Positions 9,348 through 18,650 are shown, counted from the first letter of the stretch. The stretch is DNA of 64,000 nucleotides from Paulinella micropora (GCA_009731375.1 BJOX01000107.1:450196-514195); one strand, 5' to 3'. The notes: a model not told the origin generated them from the sequence alone. Made by a program: numbers and translations.

Positions 9348-9697
9348 TAATCAATATTATACAACAAGGGACAGTATACACATATGCAGACGACACCACA
9401 CTCATAATAACAGCTAAAAATCCTAAAAATCGACCAGAAAAAACACAAACAGAAATAACGAAATTAATAAACTACTTCCACTCTAATAACCTAGTACCCA
9501 ACCCAACAAAAACAACATACACAATTTTCCATGAAACAAAACAAAATATCACAATAACAATAAACAACCACACCCTCGAACAATGCCAACACGCAAAACT
9601 CCTGGGCATAACACTACAACATAACCTTAAATATGACCAACATATCAACAACATAATCCGTAAACTCCAACCCACAATCAACTCATTATTATATGCC
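9348..9697 (+). mobile_element. LINE reverse transcriptase fragment (YADD region), inverted relative to the rest
   Basis: On the plus strand the frame reads TVYTYADDTTLIITAKNPKN, then LINYFHSNNLVPNPTKTTY and HAKLLGITLQHNLKYDQHIN. YADD is RT motif C, the catalytic aspartates. LLGITLQHNLKYDQH is the conserved LLGxxLDxxLxFxxH block just after it in LINE RTs. The fragment starts immediately after the right TIR of the neighbouring DNA element and ends about 9697, where the same LINE resumes on the opposite strand. Confidence 0.8.
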
Positions 9698-11192
9698 TTT
9701 GTTGAAGAGGTTGGTGAGTATAGGTGTGAGGAAGGCGTGCATGTCTTTTATAAGTGTTGGTTTTATTTTGTATATGTCCTCTGTTTTATCTCTGTTTATG
9801 TTTTTAAGTGTTTTGTTTACAATGTCTTCTGTTGTGTTATGTAGTTTGAAGCTTGGATGTGTTTGTTTATTTTCTTCCGCCTTCTCTTCTTGTTGTTGTT
9901 TATGTTCGGTTGTTGGTATGCTGTTGCTTGTTTTTTTTACCTATTGTTATGTAGTGATCGTTGAGTGCGTTTGCTATTTCTATGGGTCTGTATATGTTTT
10001 GTTATTGCATTGTATTGTGGTTGGTGACGCTCTCGGTGGTTTGTTGTTAGGTACTAACTCCCTGAGTTTTCTGTGTTGTTTTTTTGGGTTGTTTTTATTT
10101 TCTTCTAGCGTCTTCATTATTTCGTCTTTTTTTGCTCTGCGTATTATTTTGTCGACTTTGTATCTCTGTGTTCTGTATGCATGTTTGTTTTCTGTTGTCG
10201 GGTTATCTCTCCATTTTTTATATAGTAGGTGCTTTTTTTCTTATTTGTCTCTTTATTATGGCGCTGCACCAGATTTTTCTTCTATTGCATGGCTTGGGTT
10301 TGCGTTCGAAGCGCTCTATGACTTTTGTTATTGTTGTTTGTATGTTTCTAAACTTTTGGTTTGTGTCGCTGCTTTCTGTGTTGTCCTGTGTGATGTATTC
10401 TAACTGTGTTTTGAGGTTTGCTAGGATTGCGTCTTTATTTTTGTTGTATATGTTTTTGGTGAGTCTGGGTGTGTTGTTTGCGTCTGGTTTTCTTGTGTGG
10501 GTGTGTATTATTGCGTATATGGGGTGGTGGTCTGATATGCATGGGCTTATGATGTTTGATTCTATGTTGGCATTGATGTTGGTGATTATCATGTCTATGA
10601 GTGTGTGGGATGTTGTGTGGACCATGTCGTGTCTTGTTGCCTTTGTTATTGCTGTGTAGAGGTTGTTGTGTACAATTAGGTTTTGAAAGTCTGTGTGTGG
10701 TTTATGTATGTTGTCGAGTAGGTTGTAGTTCATGTCTCCTACTAGTGTTATTGTGCTTGTTGGCGTTTTATGCAGTATGCTGTTTATGTTATTTTGTAAT
10801 GCATGCATGAATTTTTTGTCTTTGAGTGGGCGTCTACACATACTTATTATTGTGTGTATTGGTTTGTTTTTGAGTTTATTATTATATATTCTTAGTGTTA
10901 GTGGGGTTTGCATGAGTCCGATATGGTTTGTTTATCGTCTATTGTAATGTTCATGTTGCTTTTATAGTATATTGAGATGTCGATGTGATGTTTAGCTGTG
11001 TATGTAGGGATAGGGAATGCGTTGTTACTGGTTGGTTGGGTTATGTAGTTATCTGTGAGTATGATGATGTCTGGTTTGAAGGATAGGAGTTGTAGGTGTG
11101 TGTTTAGGTCTTGATGGTGTGCTTTGAGGGAGTGGATGTTGGTGTGGTATATTGTGATTGTATTGTTGTGTGTGTTGTTGTTTTTATTGTTA

Positions 11193-11227
<35 letters not shown>

Positions 11228-11362
11228 GCTGTTGTTTTTTGTGTTCTTATTATATGTTTTATGTTTGTTATTTTTGGAAGTGAGAGATAGGTATGGTTTG
11301 AAGGATTGTGGGAGGAGGTTAGGGTGGGTGAGGTGTTCTGGGGGTTTATTTTTAGTGCTCAT
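9697..11362 (-). mobile_element. LINE ORF2: endonuclease, linker and start of RT
   Basis: The minus strand carries an AP-like EEP endonuclease. ITIYHTNIHSLKAHHQDLNT and PDIIILTDNY form its N-terminal block (about 11180-11050); ITLVGDMNYNLLDN (the GDFN motif), LIDMIITNI and SDHHPIYAII (the SDHHP motif) follow. Then come a Lys-rich linker and DMHAFLTPILTNLFNKGI (9750-9697), which matches the segment just before RT motif 0/1. The frame changes near 10907 and again after 10218. A long Asn run (11183-11228) is an AAT microsatellite inside the ORF. The RT core between this end and the inverted fragment at 9348-9697 is missing. The sense strand is A/C-rich and G-poor. Confidence 0.85.
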
Positions 11363-12300
11363 TTAGATGCTCATGGAGGTGTTGTTGTGCTGTTGGTTTG
11401 GTTTGTGGAGTATGTATAGTTCTTTGATGATGTTGATGTCTTCTTCTGTCTTGATCACCCACCTGTGCTCATTTGTCTGCTCCCTGAAGAAAACTTCGCA
11501 GTCTTTAGTCCAGACGTAGATGGTCGTGCCAGTGGATGCAATGATCTCCTTCTTGAGTTTGATGGCCTGTTTAAGGAGTATGAGAGTGCTTGGTGGGAGG
11601 CTTTCGTTTATGAATATTTTGAATGTTTTGTCTGCGAGGTGTGTGCCTGTCCAATCCACTGTTTCGTGGGTGAGAGGTTGGAGTGGGTTGTGTTTTTTAA
11701 ATTGGGTTTTGAGGCTGCTTGAGATGAAACGCACTATGATGGCTGGTGGGTGCTGAGGTTCTTACCTCGTGGGTTTTGTGCTTTTTTCTCTGAAGCATTT
11801 GATGATGTCGTTTGGTGTGTATGGAATGTGCTTTGCGTCTAGCATTGCTTTCACAATCTGTGTTGTGTTTTCGCTGGGGATGTATGGTATGCCGGTTATG
11901 CTGAGCTCGCAAGTTGGGTCTCGTTTGTTTTGGTTCTGAGCTGTTGTGTTTTGTTTGCGTTCTGCCGGGTGGTATGCATGAGTGTTAGCTAGCGCTGAGT
12001 TAGCCTGTAGGTTTTGGATGAACTGGTCTGTGTTGGACCATTGACTATTCAATGATGAGAGAGGCGGTGATGCTTTCGCTTGGCGTTCTTGCTCTTCTTT
12101 CATCTCGTTGAGTTGGAGCTTGGTTTTGTTTAGTTCTAGTCTGATAGAGTCCGTAAGGGTTGAAAGTAAGTCGATCTCAGCTCTGTGTGCCGCCAGGGTT
12201 TCTTGTTTGCTGGTAGTTTCGGTTTGTTGATTTGCCTTGGTTTCGAGTTGGTCGGTTTGGGTTTTCAGTTTGAGTATGTCTTGGTTCAGTTTGTCCGTCG
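11363..12300 (-). mobile_element. LINE ORF1 (coiled coil, RRM-like and FP-type C-terminal region)
   Basis: The N-terminal part (12300-12090) is a coiled coil: QTDQLETKANQQTETTSKQE and then LLSTLTDSIRLELNKTKLQL. Next are CELSITGIPYIPSENTTQIV and KCFREKSTKP, the pattern of the RRM-like core of LINE ORF1 proteins. Then, in another frame, come RFISSSLKTQFKKHN and STGTTIYVWTKDCEVFFREQ, which fit the IVRF and (Y/F)xWTxxGxVxxR signature of the FP/ORF1 C-terminal family. It ends one base from the ORF2 start at 11362. The frame change lies near 11740. It would act as the nucleic-acid chaperone of the retrotransposon. Confidence 0.7.
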
Positions 12301-12354
12301 ACAGTTATTGCTCGTTGAGCATGTTTCCGACACTACAACCCCGTTTATTCCTAA

Positions 12355-12810
12355 GTAAAAAGTCAAGGAATACCTTGAGTTCAAGGTATTCCTTGAGTTC
12401 AAGGGATTCCTTGGATATTTATTAAATTGATTTTCAAGGTATTCCCTATGTTGGCAAGGTTTTACTTGAAATTTTAATAAGTAAACGACGATTTTCAGTA
12501 AGTTTCTAGAGTGCAGGAAAAAAAAAACACTCTAAAAATTCAAGGTATTCCTTGACGCTAAAATTCAAGGTATTCCTTGAATTTAGCGTCAAGGAATACC
12601 TTGACTTTGAATTCAAGTTATACCTTGATTTAGCCAAGCAATACCTTGACTTTAATCCAAGGTATACCTTGGATTTAGCTTCAAGGTATTCCTTGAATTG
12701 GAGTCAAGGTATACCTTGACTTCCATCCAAGGTATACCTTGATTTTAAATTCAAGGTATACCTTGGATAAATCCAACGTATACCTTGGATTTAAAGTCAA
12801 GGTATTCCTT
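12355..12810. repeat. Palindrome cluster A (TCAAGGTATTCCTTGA variants, 23-24 bp spacing)
   Basis: More than a dozen copies of CAAGGTATACCTTG or CAAGGTATTCCTTG, centres 23-24 bp apart in the second half. Around 12540-12604 copies are arranged as a larger inverted repeat, CCTTGACGCTAAAATTCAAGG pairing with its complement. The cluster is directly followed by a GA microsatellite. Confidence 0.9.
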
Positions 12811-12910
12811 AGAGAGAGAGAGAGCGGTGTATAGAGAGAAAGACAGAGACAGAGAGAGAGAGATAGAAAGAGAGAGACAGAGAGAGAGAGACACAGAGAG
12901 AGAAAGACAC

Positions 12911-12955
<45 letters not shown>

Positions 12956-12961
12956 GAGAGA
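12811..12961. repeat. (GA)n microsatellite with GACA variants
   Basis: Purine-only dinucleotide array between palindrome cluster A and the hairpin at 12987. Confidence 0.95.
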
Positions 12962-12986
12962 TTAACGCTAAGTTCAAGGTATGACT

Positions 12987-13051
12987 TGACTCTAACTTCA
13001 AGGTTTTGTTGACTTAGTTTCTAAGTCAAGAAAACCTTGAAGTTAGAGTCA
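12987..13051. repeat. 31-bp-arm hairpin carrying an AAGGTTTT half-site
   Basis: Positions 12987-13017 pair with 13021-13051 with one mismatch and a 3-base loop (TTT). The arm starts TGACTCTAACTTCAAGG, so it includes the CAAGG half of the palindrome family. Confidence 0.9.
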
Positions 13052-13065
13052 GGGAATACCTACTG

Positions 13066-13420
13066 TTGCGCATTTCCCAAAACTTTCTTGGACAGCGGCC
13101 TACTACGCTTTCCCTTTGCCATAGCCGATGGGGCATTCCCTGCTTCTGTTCCCTTTTCTCCCGATTTCTCAGACACTTCTACGACAACATAACTAGGCTT
13201 GTTTGTTCTTCGTCCCCGCTTGCTTGCTTCTTTTTTTTACTTTTGCCTTCCACCTTTTTTTTTACCTGTTCTTGGCCTCTGCCCCTGCCAGATTGTGCTT
13301 CCTTTTCGATTTTCCAAGGTGTAGTTGCTCACTATAAACTAATTCATCCAGTAGCCCATATTTGCGGCCTGCCTCAGAACGTGCTGGTCTCAGAGCCTTA
13401 AGTTTATGTTTCTTGTCCGT
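13066..13420 (-). other. Lys-rich coding-like stretch, no clear gene
   Basis: In one minus-strand frame the interval 13300-13170 reads EKEAQSGRGRGQEQVKKKVE followed by KKKKQASGDEEQTSLVML and a stop. It could be a terminal exon of the long minus-strand gene or a low-complexity accident. Confidence 0.25.
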
Positions 13421-13567
13421 TCACGTTTCCAACTGCTTGACTGAAACGACAAGCTCTTCCGCACCCAAAAATTCATCTAGCGCCTCATCTATCTGATTGC
13501 TTTCTTTACCATCATATTCCACAGTCAATAACAGCTCTGGGCGCACGCCCTCCAGTCGCGGTACTCG
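13421..13567 (-). CDS. Possible short terminal exon
   Basis: An open minus-strand frame reads RVPRLEGVRPELLLTVEYDG through NQIDEALDEFLGAEELVV and ends QLET-stop at 13421. It is acidic and looks like real protein. It lies after the methyltransferase stop (13656), with an AG just before it. Family not recognised. Confidence 0.3.
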   Translation of the reverse strand, partial: RVPRLEGVRPELLLTVEYDGKESNQIDEALDEFLGAEELVVSVKQLET

Positions 13568-13655
13568 ACAAAACTACTACCACACATGCAAGTTCAATTA
13601 GTAGCGCATCTCGGATGCATCACACTTCAAACTTGACGTACAAGTCAAACTTTTA

Positions 13656-14429
13656 TTATTTCAGTCTTTTCCAACACACCAGAACAAATTCTTCCGAACC
13701 TGAACTACGTGCAATGGTCAAACGCGGTCTGTATCTATGCAAAGTGAAACCTGCCTGTTCAAGCATCGAAAATGCAAGCATATGCCCTTGAGGCCGCTTG
13801 CTTTCATCTGCTACCAGGACATATTTGATCTGTGGACATGTGCGTATGAAATGCAACACTACTTCCTTGTGCCCTGCCTGCCAAGCTGTCAAGAATAGAA
13901 ACACCACCACGTTGCCGTGCCATCTGTATTTTTTGAAGTAACGCTCCAAATCAACAGTGTTCTCTACTCTAGATCTAGCATTCCACCACACCACAGGATC
14001 TTGTTGAGTCCACAACTCTGCATGTCCACTTTCTTGGCGCACAACACTAGCCTTGCCCGATTTCAAGCTTCATTCCCTAGAACGATCGTTTTTCTCCAAA
14101 CCCGTCACGCGTCGATACCCAAAAACCATGGCTGCGAGAAGAACGTTCCCGACTCCACAACCTCTGTCCCAAAACATGTAATCTGCCCTTTCTCAATACG
14201 GTACCACATTCACTGCTGATAATACTCCTGTCATCCTTAGAGTTCCCCCTATTCCCTGCTCAGCAAGGTCTAGGAGGTCGACACTGTTTTTGAATGCACC
14301 ATGAATCGCCAAGACATCGGACACAGCCCAATTTCTTGGGTCAGGTTGTGCCATGAACAGGGGGCATAACGCGTTGCAAGCTCTACACTTTGACTGCGTA
14401 AAGATATTTACCTTATCGCAACCTGTCAC
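13656..14429 (-). pseudogene. Class I SAM-dependent methyltransferase (possibly DOT1-like), two in-frame TGA codons
   Basis: A single minus-strand frame covers the whole interval and is interrupted only by TGA at 14193-14195 and 14070-14072. Its N-terminal part has KCRACNALCPLFM and NWAVSDVLAIHGAFKNSVDL. Between the two TGAs is YMFWDRGCGVGNVLLAAMVF followed by RRVTGLEKNDRS: motif I (DxGxGxGN) and the acidic post-I residue of Rossmann methyltransferases, close to the DOT1 pattern. The rest has a beta-strand/helix series NVVVFLFLTAWQAGHKEVVL, IKYVLVADESKRPQ and a C-terminal strand EEFVLVCWKRLK before TAA. It is separated from the SET exon by palindrome cluster B, so it is probably the C-terminal exon of the chromo-SET gene. 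Confidence 0.6.
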
Positions 14430-14564
14430 TCACACGTCCAGGGGGGCAGCCTTTTTGCCAATGTTGTTGACATCGCCTACCACCAGGTAGGCATGCAAAC
14501 CACTTTGCGGATTAGTGTACATGTGCACATCAATTGTAGAAAAAAAGGCCAAGGATTATCTTAC

Positions 14565-14670
14565 AAAAACCAAGGTATGCCTTAAACAGTCAAGGTATAC
14601 CTTGAAAGGTCAGGGTATACCTTGAAAAGTCAGGGTATACCTTGAAAAGTCAGGGTATGCATTGAACTTT
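14565..14670. repeat. Palindrome cluster B
   Basis: Five AAGGTATACCTTGA-type copies in sequence, 21-22 bp apart, between the SET-like exon and the methyltransferase exon, hence probably intronic. Copies vary at the first bases (CAAGG/CAGGG). Confidence 0.9.
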
Positions 14671-14713
14671 GCAGAGGAGAGAGAAACACAGAGGTAATAA
14701 CTATATATATTTT

Positions 14714-15298
14714 TTATGGGATTGTACAGTTCCAAACCAGGGATCCTACTTCCTGTCCGATATTCAGCATCCACTGTACGCACTCCTTGCCGTAGTGAAT
14801 GGTTATGCATTGACTGAAAAAAATGTTTTCGATAGACCGAATTAAAACATGAGCTCCATCATTCAGTATTGCTGCTTCACAATTGGGCCGCAAACTAGTA
14901 TGCTGGGCAAATCCCCCACCCTCCCGGTACAGAAGTTCATGTAGAACTTCACGACTCTTGTGGCGAGCTTCTAAGAGTCTCCCCCTCACTTTGTCAGTGA
15001 AAACTAATTTTCTACCCTTGGTCACTTCTATGGCTCGTGCGTACTCCGGACAAACTGAGTCGCTCTTTACATACTCACCCCCATAGGCCATGATGACAGT
15101 CCCAGGTTTACCAATCCACAGTTTCCCCATCCGCTTGGGAATCTTGGGGACCGCCACAACGTAAAAACCCCTCCCGTCCTGGATGTCGACCAGGGACAAA
15201 AATCCCGCATCGAAACCCACAGCGCAACGCACCCTTTTTGCTTCCTGCGGTTCGTGAGCTTTCTCATACTCGATTGAAATTTTGGTGGCTACAGCTAA
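14714..15298 (-). CDS. SET-like lysine methyltransferase domain (partial, gap-truncated)
   Basis: The frame begins at the N gap (15299) with VATKISIEYEKAHEPQEAKR and DGRGFYVVAVPKIPKRMGKL, then PGTVIMAYGGEYVKSD, which resembles the SET N-part (GxGxxA...I..Y.GE.I). Near the end GGGFAQHTSLRPNCEAAILN, HVLIRSIENIF and CITIHYGKE match the SET C-part (RFxNHSCxPNxxA... I ...GEExTxxYG). QHTSLRPN replaces NHSCxPN and FFSQC replaces the usual GEE, so catalytic activity is uncertain. It would act on histone or other protein lysines in the nucleus. Chromodomain and Ser-rich exons lie upstream and a second methyltransferase downstream. Confidence 0.6.
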   Translation of the reverse strand, partial: LAVATKISIEYEKAHEPQEAKRVRCAVGFDAGFLSLVDIQDGRGFYVVAVPKIPKRMGKLWIGKPGTVIMAYGGEYVKSDSVCPEYARAIEVTKGRKLVFTDKVRGRLLEARHKSREVLHELLYREGGGFAQHTSLRPNCEAAILNDGAHVLIRSIENIFFSQCITIHYGKECVQWMLNIGQEVGSLVWNCTIP

Positions 15299-15850
15299 NN
15301 NNNNNNNNCCCCCCCCTCCCCCGGGGACACACACACGCCAAGTACATCAATCGATAACTACATTAATAAACACACACCATACACACACACCATACTCATT
15401 CTGGTGACCATCATTAATTAGTATTATTAATATCTATTTACAATTTAAAAAATGTCCCCAGAAGGGGAATCTCGCCAATTGTGTTTGGTGACTGCCCAAC
15501 TGGACGGGCAGCACTCAGAAAGTGACTTTGCATTGGTTGTGACCGGCATCCTGACCAACTAGGAAGGCCTGGGCAACACGGGGCACCTAGTACATGCATC
15601 TATCCGACTATGTGCGACAAGAAAAATCGGGCCTTGCCCATGAAGTCGGCGGTGTACCAAGATGGAATCCTTCGGACCAGCTCCAACTTACCCCAAGTGC
15701 AGGAATAGGGTCACAACCGACAGCATTGTCAACTTGTAAACAATTAGCTTGGGTAATATTAAACTTTAATATTGTGTTGTAATATACACCAACAATAACA
15801 CCAAATACCTCAATCCATAACTACATCAATAAATACATAGGCATGGTCAC
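15299..15850 (-). other. Gap, poly(C), intron sequence and a possible small exon
   Basis: A 10-N gap (15299-15308) is followed by poly(C) and AC-rich sequence. On the minus strand, QVDNAVGCDPIPALG (about 15740-15695) is followed by a GTAAGT donor, so a short exon is plausible. The rest is non-coding in appearance, with no repeat family. Confidence 0.35.
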
Positions 15851-15887
15851 ATATGTAATACTATCAGGTAAGGTAGGTCTACCTGTT

Positions 15888-16003
15888 TCGCAGCCACAGT
15901 CACAGGCGCAGCAGGCGCGGACGATTGCAAGGATGGCGAGTTAACAGACGAAGAGGAAGAAGACGAAGAGGAAGAAGAGGAAGTGGACGTCTTGGAGCCT
16001 GAA
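15888..16003 (-). CDS. Ser-rich linker exon
   Basis: After an AG acceptor (ATTCAG) the minus strand reads [19 protein letters not shown] and then PSLQSSAPAAPVTVAAKQ before a GTAGAC donor. It is a low-complexity linker between the chromodomain exon and the SET-like exon. Confidence 0.5.
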
Positions 16004-16077
16004 TTAAAGTGGTCATGAGCGTGAGTCTGGACCGAAAGCAGCATTCTTTCTCTCTCCCTCTCCCTCTCCCCCCTGAC

Positions 16078-16208
16078 ATATCCAAGGTATACCTTGAAAT
16101 AGTCAAGGTATACCTTGAAATAGTCAAGGTATACCTTGACTAGTTCAAGGTATACCTTGAACTAGTCAAGATATACCTTGCAATATCAAGGTATACCTTG
16201 ATATTCCA
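16078..16208. repeat. Palindrome cluster C, 21-bp phased
   Basis: Six copies of CAAGGTATACCTTG with dyad centres after 16089, 16110, 16131, 16152, 16173 and 16193. The spacing is exactly 21 bp for the first five and 20 bp for the last. Spacers are AAATAGT or similar. The cluster lies between the chromodomain exon and the Ser-rich exon, next to a CT-rich stretch. Confidence 0.95.
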
Positions 16209-16289
16209 AGCATGATTGCCATTGCAGACCATGTCCATATGGCTGTTGCACTTATACAAGATTTTACTTTTTAATAACCCTTCTTCTGC

Positions 16290-16495
16290 ACAAAAGAATT
16301 TACTTTTCACCAGCCTTTTTTTTGCATTCATCCAGCAAACGGCCACAGTTAGTGAGATTCTCTACTGGCTCCCACGAATCGTACTTTTTGGGAATACCCT
16401 TTCCAAACAAACAAGATATTCCTTTTTCCCACTTATGCTCCTGTGTTTCATTAAGGCCTCCACCTCTGCTTCACCTTCCACATCGTCGTCACTAG
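16290..16495 (-). pseudogene. Chromodomain exon with a small frameshift
   Basis: Following a TAG acceptor, the minus strand reads ASDDDVEGEAEVEALMKHRS and ISGKKEYLVC, then in another frame KGIPKKYDSWEPVENLTNCG and LLDECKKKAG. This is the chromodomain pattern: xVExIxxHRxxxGKxEYLVxWKGxPxxxxSWEPxENLxxC. The aromatic-cage residue of the WKG turn falls exactly at the frameshift (TGTTTGGAAAGGG, about 16398-16410), so the break could be an assembly error. Chromodomains bind methyl-lysine on histone tails. With a SET-like domain downstream the order is like SUV39-type H3K9 methyltransferases. Confidence 0.8.
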
Positions 16496-16581
16496 CAGAC
16501 GAGGAGGCCTGCATCCCTGAACGCCAGGGGTAGTACATGTGTGTGCGTGACTGTGTCTGTGTGAGAGTGAACTGATAGTAC

Positions 16582-17013
16582 CTGAGCTGGACTTGGACTT
16601 GTTGGTCTTCTTTTCACTCTTCTTCCCCTTCCCCGTCTCTTTCTCCTTCTTCTCCTTCTTCTCCTTCTTCTCCTTCGCCACCTGCTGACGTTTGGCGCTT
16701 CCTACAGCCTTGCCATCCGTCCACTCAGAGTCGTTGGAGTCGTCGGTGGATGAGCTTGCCTCCTCTTCCTCCTGCTCCTTCGCCATCTCTTTCATCTTCT
16801 TCTTCTTCTTCTTCTTCTTCTTCTTCTTCTTCTTCTTCTTCTTCTCCTCCTCCTCCTCCTCCTCCTTTTCCTCCTCCTCCTCCTCCTTCTTCTTCTTCTT
16901 CTTCTTCTTCTTCTTCTTCTTCTTCTTCTTCTTCTTCTTCTTCTTCTTCTTCTTCTTCTTCTTCTTCTTCTTCTTCTTCTTCTTCGCCATCTTGCGACGC
17001 TTGGCGCTGCTTC
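16582..17013 (-). CDS. Lys-rich exon
   Basis: A CTTGTAG acceptor at about 17014 and a GTAC donor at 16581 bound a frame of SAKRRKMAKKKKK, a long Lys run broken by a Glu block (CTT/CTC repeats on the plus strand), then MKEMAKEQEEEEASSSTDDS and a second Lys block ending TNKSKSSSG. Most of it is a TTC/TCC trinucleotide array in coding phase. It is probably disordered and may be a nuclear-localisation segment. Confidence 0.5.
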
Positions 17014-17117
17014 CTACAAGCGCCAGTTCAAGTGTTTAATACTTGTCTGTATTACATAACTTCATGCACGCGTGCGTACGCAAACACACATTAAACACAC
17101 AGCCGCACTCATACAAG

Positions 17118-17252
17118 TAGTCAAGGTATACCTTGACATAGTCAAGGTATACCTTGAAATAGTCAAGGTATACCTTGCAATAGTCAAAGTATACCTTGAA
17201 TATTTCAAGGTATACCTTGATATTCCAAGGTATGCCTTGAAATATCAAGGTG
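17118..17252. repeat. Palindrome cluster D, 21-bp phased, with GATA tail
   Basis: Seven copies with dyad centres 21 bp apart (17128, 17149, 17170, 17191, 17212), then 20 bp (17232, 17252). The last half-site runs into CAAGGTGATGTACATAG and a GATA array (17262-17363). The same right end occurs in clusters F and H. Confidence 0.95.
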
Positions 17253-17298
17253 ATGTACATAGAAAGGTAGATAGACAGATAGATAGATAGATAGGTAA

Positions 17299-17345
<47 letters not shown>

Positions 17346-17365
17346 TATAGATAGATAGACAGTAC
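17253..17365. repeat. (GATA)n microsatellite
   Basis: GATA tetranucleotide array attached to palindrome cluster D through TGATGTACATAG. Confidence 0.95.
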
Positions 17366-17406
17366 ACAAACACACCCTAACACACAGCCGCACTCACATA
17401 CATACC

Positions 17407-17465
17407 CTTCTCGCTTTCGTCAGATTCGTTGTCCTCCTCCTCGCTCTCTGACCGGCGACGCTTGC
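17407..17465 (-). CDS. Small basic/acidic exon
   Basis: Bounded by a CTTGTAG acceptor and a GTATGT donor, the minus strand reads KRRRSESEEEDNESDESEK. The pattern of basic cluster plus acidic tract fits a nuclear protein and links the exons on either side. Confidence 0.45.
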
Positions 17466-17515
17466 CTACAAGCACCACGCATGCACGCGTGCGTGCACAA
17501 ATTAAACACACACTA

Positions 17516-17546
<31 letters not shown>

Positions 17547-17553
17547 CACATAC

Positions 17554-17775
17554 GCTTGGTCTTCTTTCTATTGCCTCCCTTGCTTTTTTGTCTGGAGCGC
17601 CACAGGGCCAAACGACAAGTACCCTTGAGTACACTGTGATTCTAAACATATTCTCGTCACAGTATAACAAGTTCAGGGTGAAATAGTTGAAAAAACTCCA
17701 CCAGAGCTCCTCCTCCTTGGTCGTAGTCGCGTGCATTGTTTGGGTCCATGGCCATGAACCACCGCTCCATAGCTG
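17554..17775 (-). CDS. Unidentified exon of the long minus-strand gene
   Basis: A TTGTAAG acceptor at about 17776 and a GTATGT donor at 17553 bound a frame open throughout: QLWSGGSWPWTQTMHATTTK, EEELWWSFFNYFTLNLLYCD, NMFRITVYSRVLVVWPCGAP. An alternative frame begins AMERWFMAMDPNNARDYDQG but meets a stop halfway. Domain not recognised. An AC microsatellite (17510-17550) sits in the next intron. Confidence 0.45.
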
Positions 17776-17934
17776 CTTACAACAAGTCAAGGAGAGAGAG
17801 AGACATGCACATGTACGTACGTATGCATGGATGCACGTATGGATGTATATATGCACGCATGTATCTATAGAGGACTTACTTGTGATGTTGTTGTTGTGTA
17901 CGGGCCAAACGCTTGAAGTATGCAACTCAACAAA

Positions 17935-18183
17935 TTTTGAGAAACGTCAAATCATCAGATGACTTTGACACTTCCGGGCAACCTGTGACACGAATTTCGC
18001 CAGGGGGACATTGGCGCTGGAACGGCTGCACGTTCGGTAGCCCGTAGCGAGTGCAATGGTAAGCGTCCACGTTGCCCAAAGGCTTGATGTCCTCCCCCCA
18101 AGCCGTAGCGGCGTCCCGTTGAGGTAAACACGTTGCAGGTCTGCAAATGTAAACGTCTCGCGAAGACCCCAGCTAGTGAGCAC
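17935..18183 (-). pseudogene. Unidentified exon with a homopolymer frameshift
   Basis: The first half reads RETFTFADLQRVYLNGTPLR; after a C-run (about 18092-18098 on the plus strand) a different frame reads DIKPLGNVDAYHCTRYGLPN, VQPFQRQCPPGEIRVTGCPE and VSKSSDDLT. Both halves look like one globular Cys-containing domain. The break at a run of C suggests a consensus error. No family recognised. Confidence 0.45.
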
Positions 18184-18203
18184 ACGAGGACAATGTTGGC
18201 AAC

Positions 18204-18205
<2 letters not shown>

Positions 18206-18244
<39 letters not shown>

Positions 18245-18268
18245 GGCCCCTCTCAATCTCTCTCTCAG
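18206..18268. repeat. (CT)n microsatellite
   Basis: Pure CT array adjoining palindrome cluster E. Confidence 0.95.
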
Positions 18269-18277
18269 AACAGCTAA

Positions 18278-18423
18278 GGTATGTATACCTTCAAAAGGCA
18301 AGGTATACCTTATCGACAGGCAAGGTATACCTTAAACAGCCAAGGTATGCCTTGAAAAGCCAAGGTATACCTTATCAAAAGGCAAGGTATTCCTTGAACA
18401 GCCAAGGCATACCTTGAAAAGTC
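18278..18423. repeat. Palindrome cluster E
   Basis: Seven AAGGTATACCTT-type copies with spacers such as AAACAGCC and ATCGACAGGC, spaced 20-23 bp, in the intron between two minus-strand exons. Confidence 0.9.
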
Positions 18424-18476
18424 AGCTCCGAGACGACGACGAAATATAGCAAAGCCTGAGGGAAGAAAAGACTGTA

Positions 18477-18566
18477 CCTCCGAGACGACGACTCATTGTC
18501 AGAAAACGATTCCTTTGTCCGCAAGTCCTGCAGCACTGCCTTTGATGCTTCGAGCGCTTTCCCTGC
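18477..18566 (-). CDS. Short exon
   Basis: After a GGGGCAG acceptor the minus strand reads GKALEASKAVLQDLRTKESF and SDNESSSR before a GTAC donor. Helical, Ser/Asp-rich end. Part of the long minus-strand gene by position only. Confidence 0.4.
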
Positions 18567-18604
18567 CCCACAAGAAACAAAAATCGAATGAATAAAAACC
18601 AGTC

Positions 18605-18650
<46 letters not shown>

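Noticed and set aside
5870-9348. TA target-site duplication of the TIR element
   Set aside because: The left flank reads ACACACA and the right TAATCAA; no shared bases beyond one ambiguous A/T, so no duplication can be claimed.
9693-10659. Plus-strand open frames rich in Leu, Phe, Cys and Val
   Set aside because: They are antisense to LINE ORF2, whose endonuclease motifs (GDMNYN, SDHHP) are clear on the minus strand.
13656-14429. Ciliate-like genetic code change to explain in-frame stops
   Set aside because: Neighbouring genes contain in-frame TAA and TAG as well as TGA plus frameshifts, so decay or sequence error explains more than one reassigned codon would.
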